From: Solibacteraceae bacterium
GTDB taxonomy: Bacteria > Acidobacteriota > Terriglobia > Bryobacterales > Bryobacteraceae
DNA length: 64,000 nt
Assembly (NCBI GenBank): GCA_021324015.1
Contig: JAJPJX010000158.1
Location: forward strand, 20,064 to 84,063
Direction of reading: 5' to 3'
Under the pieces are notes generated by a model that was not told where the DNA came from, did not search any database, and saw only the letters and a program-made list of their open reading frames with translations. Within the stretch, counting starts at the first letter, position 1; every line of letters begins with the position of its first letter. Shown here piece by piece: positions 61,390 through 64,000 of the stretch. The translations under genes and the position numbers were made by a program.

Positions 61390-62157
61390 ATGCAGATCCT
61401 GAGAGTATTGGTCGCCATTTCTGTATTTCTTGGTGCCGCGTTTGGGGGGAACTTATCTCTCGTTGTTCCCAACGCCCAGGCAACCACGCCGGGTAATGAC
61501 AATAGCGGCAGCCTGTCTCTATCCGATGCGGACCTTCAGTACCAGCAGGTCTTTGGCAGGGGCCAGTTCTCCTCTGTTCCGGGATACCTGTTGATCACGG
61601 ACTTTGCGTTTCGCGCGTCGCCGGGCACGGGCACGATCGACGTGACTGACACGTCCTTTTCTGTTTATATGTCCACGTCCCCGTATGCCCCCAACAGCAA
61701 CAACGGCAACACGCTGATCACATCGACGTTTGCCAGTAACGTCGGCCCGGACAATACGCTGGTCCTTTCCGGCGGTCCGGGGACGTTGTGGAGCAGCCCG
61801 GGTTGCGCGGGGCCGGGTCCGTGTCCGTTCGACATGGCTTTTACGCTCAGCACGCCGTTTTTGTACAACCCCTCTCAGGGTTTCCTCCTGCTCGAGTTCC
61901 AAGCCACTGGCCTTAACGGAGTAAGCGGAGCGAACGGCGCATTTGATGTCGAATCGTTCAGTTCGCCAGGTGGCTCGGTGGCCTCCGTGTTCAGCCTGAC
62001 CACGGGATCCACCACGGGCACCGTGCAGCTTTCCGGCAACGTCGTGCAATTCGGCTACACGTTGGTGCCGGAGCCGGCTTCGTGCGCGCTGCTGCTGGGC
62101 GGGCTCGGCGCGTTGGCGGCGATGCGCCGGAAGCTGAGCAGTCGCATCCGGTTCTGA
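61390..62157 (+). CDS. PEP-CTERM exported protein
   Basis: From ATG 61390 the protein has 255 residues with a signal peptide (MQILRVLVAISVFLGAAFG). The mature part is Ser/Gly/Thr-rich and beta-type, as expected for a secreted or surface protein. The C-terminus VPEPASCALLLGGLGALAAMRRK is a PEP-CTERM sorting signal: PEP box, TM segment and Arg cluster, processed by an exosortase encoded elsewhere. It has no Shine-Dalgarno sequence and stands alone. Confidence 0.85.
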   Translation: MQILRVLVAISVFLGAAFGGNLSLVVPNAQATTPGNDNSGSLSLSDADLQYQQVFGRGQFSSVPGYLLITDFAFRASPGTGTIDVTDTSFSVYMSTSPYAPNSNNGNTLITSTFASNVGPDNTLVLSGGPGTLWSSPGCAGPGPCPFDMAFTLSTPFLYNPSQGFLLLEFQATGLNGVSGANGAFDVESFSSPGGSVASVFSLTTGSTTGTVQLSGNVVQFGYTLVPEPASCALLLGGLGALAAMRRKLSSRIRF

Positions 62158-62232
62158 TTCCCTCCTTTCGAGATCGATCGGCAGGCCTTCTCGCACCCGT
62201 CGATTTGGCGCCGCCGCGCCCTTTCGCGGGGT

Positions 62233-63552
62233 TCATCGTTCCCAATGGAGGCGTAGCGAGGCGACGGAGACGGGGCCGCGGTCGCGGTTGTAGGCCGGGT
62301 TGACGATGCGCTGGTAGTCCAGGGTAAACGTCCAGTCCCGGGTCGCGTGCCAGGCGTAGTAGGCTTCGGCGATCGTTTCCGGCGCGTAGTTGAGGCGTCC
62401 ATCGCCGATGATGAAACCCATACCGCCGGCGGCCAGGAACCTGCGGTCGTCGCCCGCCAGGTAGTTGCGCACCGCCGCCACGCCGACTGTGTCCCCGGAG
62501 CGTTTCCAGAGGCGCCCCGGGATCGAGAGGCCGCCGCTCAGCGAGCGGTCGATCTGGGTGAAGGCCCAGGACTCGGTCTTGCCGTCGCTCCATCCGTAGC
62601 GGGCGAACACGCCGAGATCGGCTGCGAGCTCCTGTTCGACATTCAGGCCGAAGCCGTATTTCTTCGTGCCGGGGCGGCGCGTGGCGGCGAGATCGGTGGC
62701 CCCATTGGCAAGCATGGTGGTGCGGAAGGTGCCGGCCCGTTCGAGGTTCTCGAAGCCCAGGACGCGCCACGCCCCGCGACGCCCGAATGAGCGGTGGCGG
62801 CGTTCCCATTCCACCGCCGTGCCGCGGTTGCGGGCAATGCGCGTGTCGAGGGTGGCGCCGTTGGCCTCGGTCGGCTCCATGACCACCGCCGCACGCAGCG
62901 ACCAGTCGCGCCCCACGAGCTCCTGGATTGAGCCGATCGTGTAGCCGCGCGTATCCGCCGGGTAGTCCCAGGCCCCGTTCGACATCAGTGACCAGTTCAT
63001 GAACTGGCGCCGCGGATCGTGGCTGTAAGTGTTGTTGTCGAAGAAGTCGGTAACGGCGAATTTGCCGGTGATGATGCTCAAGCGGGAGACGGGCAACCCT
63101 CCGCCAAGCTGGTTCGGTCCGCCCCCGACGAACTGGGTTTCGGGTCCCAAGGCCCAGGTGTTCCGCATGTAGGCGCGCGCCACGTAGAGCGTCGGTGTGG
63201 CCGCGGCGACGCGCGGAATTTCGCCGTTGGTGAAACCGGCGATCCCCGTGACCTGGCCGAAGCCATTGCCGCCGGCGACCTCCGGGTTGAACACCACTTC
63301 TGTCCAGGAGTTCAGGCGGCAGGTCAGAAACACCGTGGCGGTTAGGGAGACGCGGCTTTCGGGGTGCGACGGCAGGCTATTCGCTCCTTCATATGGAGAA
63401 GTGAAATACCCGTGGTGTTGCCCAATGGATGTGGCCTGGAAATGAACATTCCAGCGCTCGGAAACAGGGTCGCCGGCCTCCTGGGCCGCGGCGGAGAGCC
63501 ACGGCAGCAGGAGGCCGACGATTGGCAAGATGAGTGGACGGTTCACGGGCAT
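62233..63552 (-). CDS. OprB-type carbohydrate-selective porin
   Basis: The 439-residue protein has a signal peptide (LILPIVGLLLPWLSAAAQ), then VSERWNVHFQATSIGQHHGYF and a barrel-type alternation to the final SVASLRLHWER, consistent with OprB porins that take up sugars. Blocks such as GGGPNQLGGGLPVSRLSIITGKFAVTD and NWSLMSNGAWDYPADTRG are typical of the family. It follows the PEP-CTERM gene convergently; the small membrane-protein gene upstream may be in the same transcript. Confidence 0.85.
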   Translation of the reverse strand: MPVNRPLILPIVGLLLPWLSAAAQEAGDPVSERWNVHFQATSIGQHHGYFTSPYEGANSLPSHPESRVSLTATVFLTCRLNSWTEVVFNPEVAGGNGFGQVTGIAGFTNGEIPRVAAATPTLYVARAYMRNTWALGPETQFVGGGPNQLGGGLPVSRLSIITGKFAVTDFFDNNTYSHDPRRQFMNWSLMSNGAWDYPADTRGYTIGSIQELVGRDWSLRAAVVMEPTEANGATLDTRIARNRGTAVEWERRHRSFGRRGAWRVLGFENLERAGTFRTTMLANGATDLAATRRPGTKKYGFGLNVEQELAADLGVFARYGWSDGKTESWAFTQIDRSLSGGLSIPGRLWKRSGDTVGVAAVRNYLAGDDRRFLAAGGMGFIIGDGRLNYAPETIAEAYYAWHATRDWTFTLDYQRIVNPAYNRDRGPVSVASLRLHWER

Positions 63553-63649
63553 GGTTCTCCTCCTCTGGTCTGCATGGGTTTTTCTTCTGTTGAATCCTCA
63601 GGTCGCGCGGGATGGGCGTGAGCCGCTACTGCCCGTGGAGACGCGCACT

Positions 63650-63877
63650 TCAGCCGAGAAGTTTGGCCAGATCAAGCATGTGGTACAGCACCAGCAGCAT
63701 CATCAGAACGAGGTAAGCGCGCAGGCTGAGCAGCGAAATGCGCACACTCCTGGTCATGGGCATGGGGCCCAGGCTCTCGGTGTCGACTTTTGCTTCCGGC
63801 GCGTCATCCAGCGGGTGGATCACCACGAAATGGTGTTGAAATTCGTTATGCTCAACCGGGTTCGTTGTGGTCGCCAT
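63650..63877 (-). CDS. Small single-span membrane protein, 75 residues
   Basis: The product begins MATTTNPVEHNEFQHHF, has a soluble acidic part (HPLDDAPEAKVDTESLGP) and one C-terminal membrane segment (LRAYLVLMMLLVLYHMLDLAK). AGGAGAG precedes the ATG by seven bases. No family recognised. It lies about 100 bases upstream of the porin gene on the same strand and may be an accessory subunit of a transport system whose other genes are beyond the window. Confidence 0.6.
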   Translation of the reverse strand: MATTTNPVEHNEFQHHFVVIHPLDDAPEAKVDTESLGPMPMTRSVRISLLSLRAYLVLMMLLVLYHMLDLAKLLG

Positions 63878-64000
63878 TTTGGTCTCTCCTATAATGTTTT
63901 GTCTACTCCAAACTTTTCGCGCAGCTCGGGGCCGACCAACGGAAGGCCGCACCCGGCCGCAAACGGGGAAAGGTTTTGCCTTTGTATTTGCCGCCTTTCC

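Overview
The window looks like a chromosomal segment of a Gram-negative, high-GC bacterium, most likely an acidobacterium of the Solibacter/Bryobacter type. This is inference from the gene set: a TonB-dependent receptor with an N-terminal carboxypeptidase-regulatory-like domain, a PEP-CTERM exported protein, several Tat-like (RRRE) exported proteins, an LssY-C protein, a fused homocysteine methyltransferase/MTHFR and a fused NfnBA. Housekeeping genes, short overlapping operons and a few foreign or decaying patches with lower GC alternate along the segment.

Layout. 0-5 kb: end of a MocR-like aminotransferase/regulator, then pdxS-pdxT and a low-molecular-weight phosphatase/arsenate-reductase-like gene in an overlapping operon, followed by small proteins and a DUF481-type outer-membrane protein. 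5-11 kb (minus strand): bicupin, alpha/beta hydrolase, etfA-etfB, fabF-acpP, xseA. 11-18 kb: M1 aminopeptidase, a serine protease fused to ankyrin repeats, an SMP-30/gluconolactonase-like protein and a Tat-signal protein. 18-21.7 kb: homocysteine methyltransferase/MTHFR fusion, TsaC-like protein, a membrane acyltransferase-like protein. 21.8-24.4 kb: tRNA-Ser(GCT) carrying a 1.6-kb element bounded by a repeat of the tRNA 3' end, then damaged toxin-antitoxin genes (DUF433, truncated DUF5615, one-base-frameshifted XRE antitoxin). 24.5-34 kb: exported RraA-like protein, NfnBA fusion with rubrerythrin, macrodomain, Rid-like protein, DegT aminotransferase, sugar isomerase-like protein, LssY-C protein.

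34.1-37 kb is the most interesting part. A good promoter and a structured leader precede a small subtilisin-like protease, a 64-residue LPGF/CGGC peptide, a 301-residue protein resembling the non-protease domain of cyanobactin PatA/PatG proteases, and a 108-residue peptide with 14 cysteines that starts with an LPGFTAEA block. I propose this as a candidate peptide-maturation (RiPP-like) locus. It contains no obvious cyclase or radical-SAM gene, and the function is unproven.

37-46.4 kb: an RND metal-efflux operon (RND pump, adaptor, TolC) and a CusRS-like two-component system on the same strand, separated by a low-GC cassette carrying an SDH/ClpP-fold serine protease. 46.5-49.4 kb: small HEVAH zincin, TlpA-like lipoprotein, DsbD N-terminal-domain protein, a decayed IS6-family transposase, tRNA-Glu(CTC) and an ECF sigma factor. 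49.4-64 kb: XRE-cupin regulator behind a very AT-rich intergenic stretch, TPR protein, MFS transporter, two tandem glycosyltransferases with extra N-terminal domains, TonB-dependent receptor, polytopic membrane protein, PEP-CTERM protein that may be expressed from a leaderless transcript, OprB-type porin and a small membrane protein.
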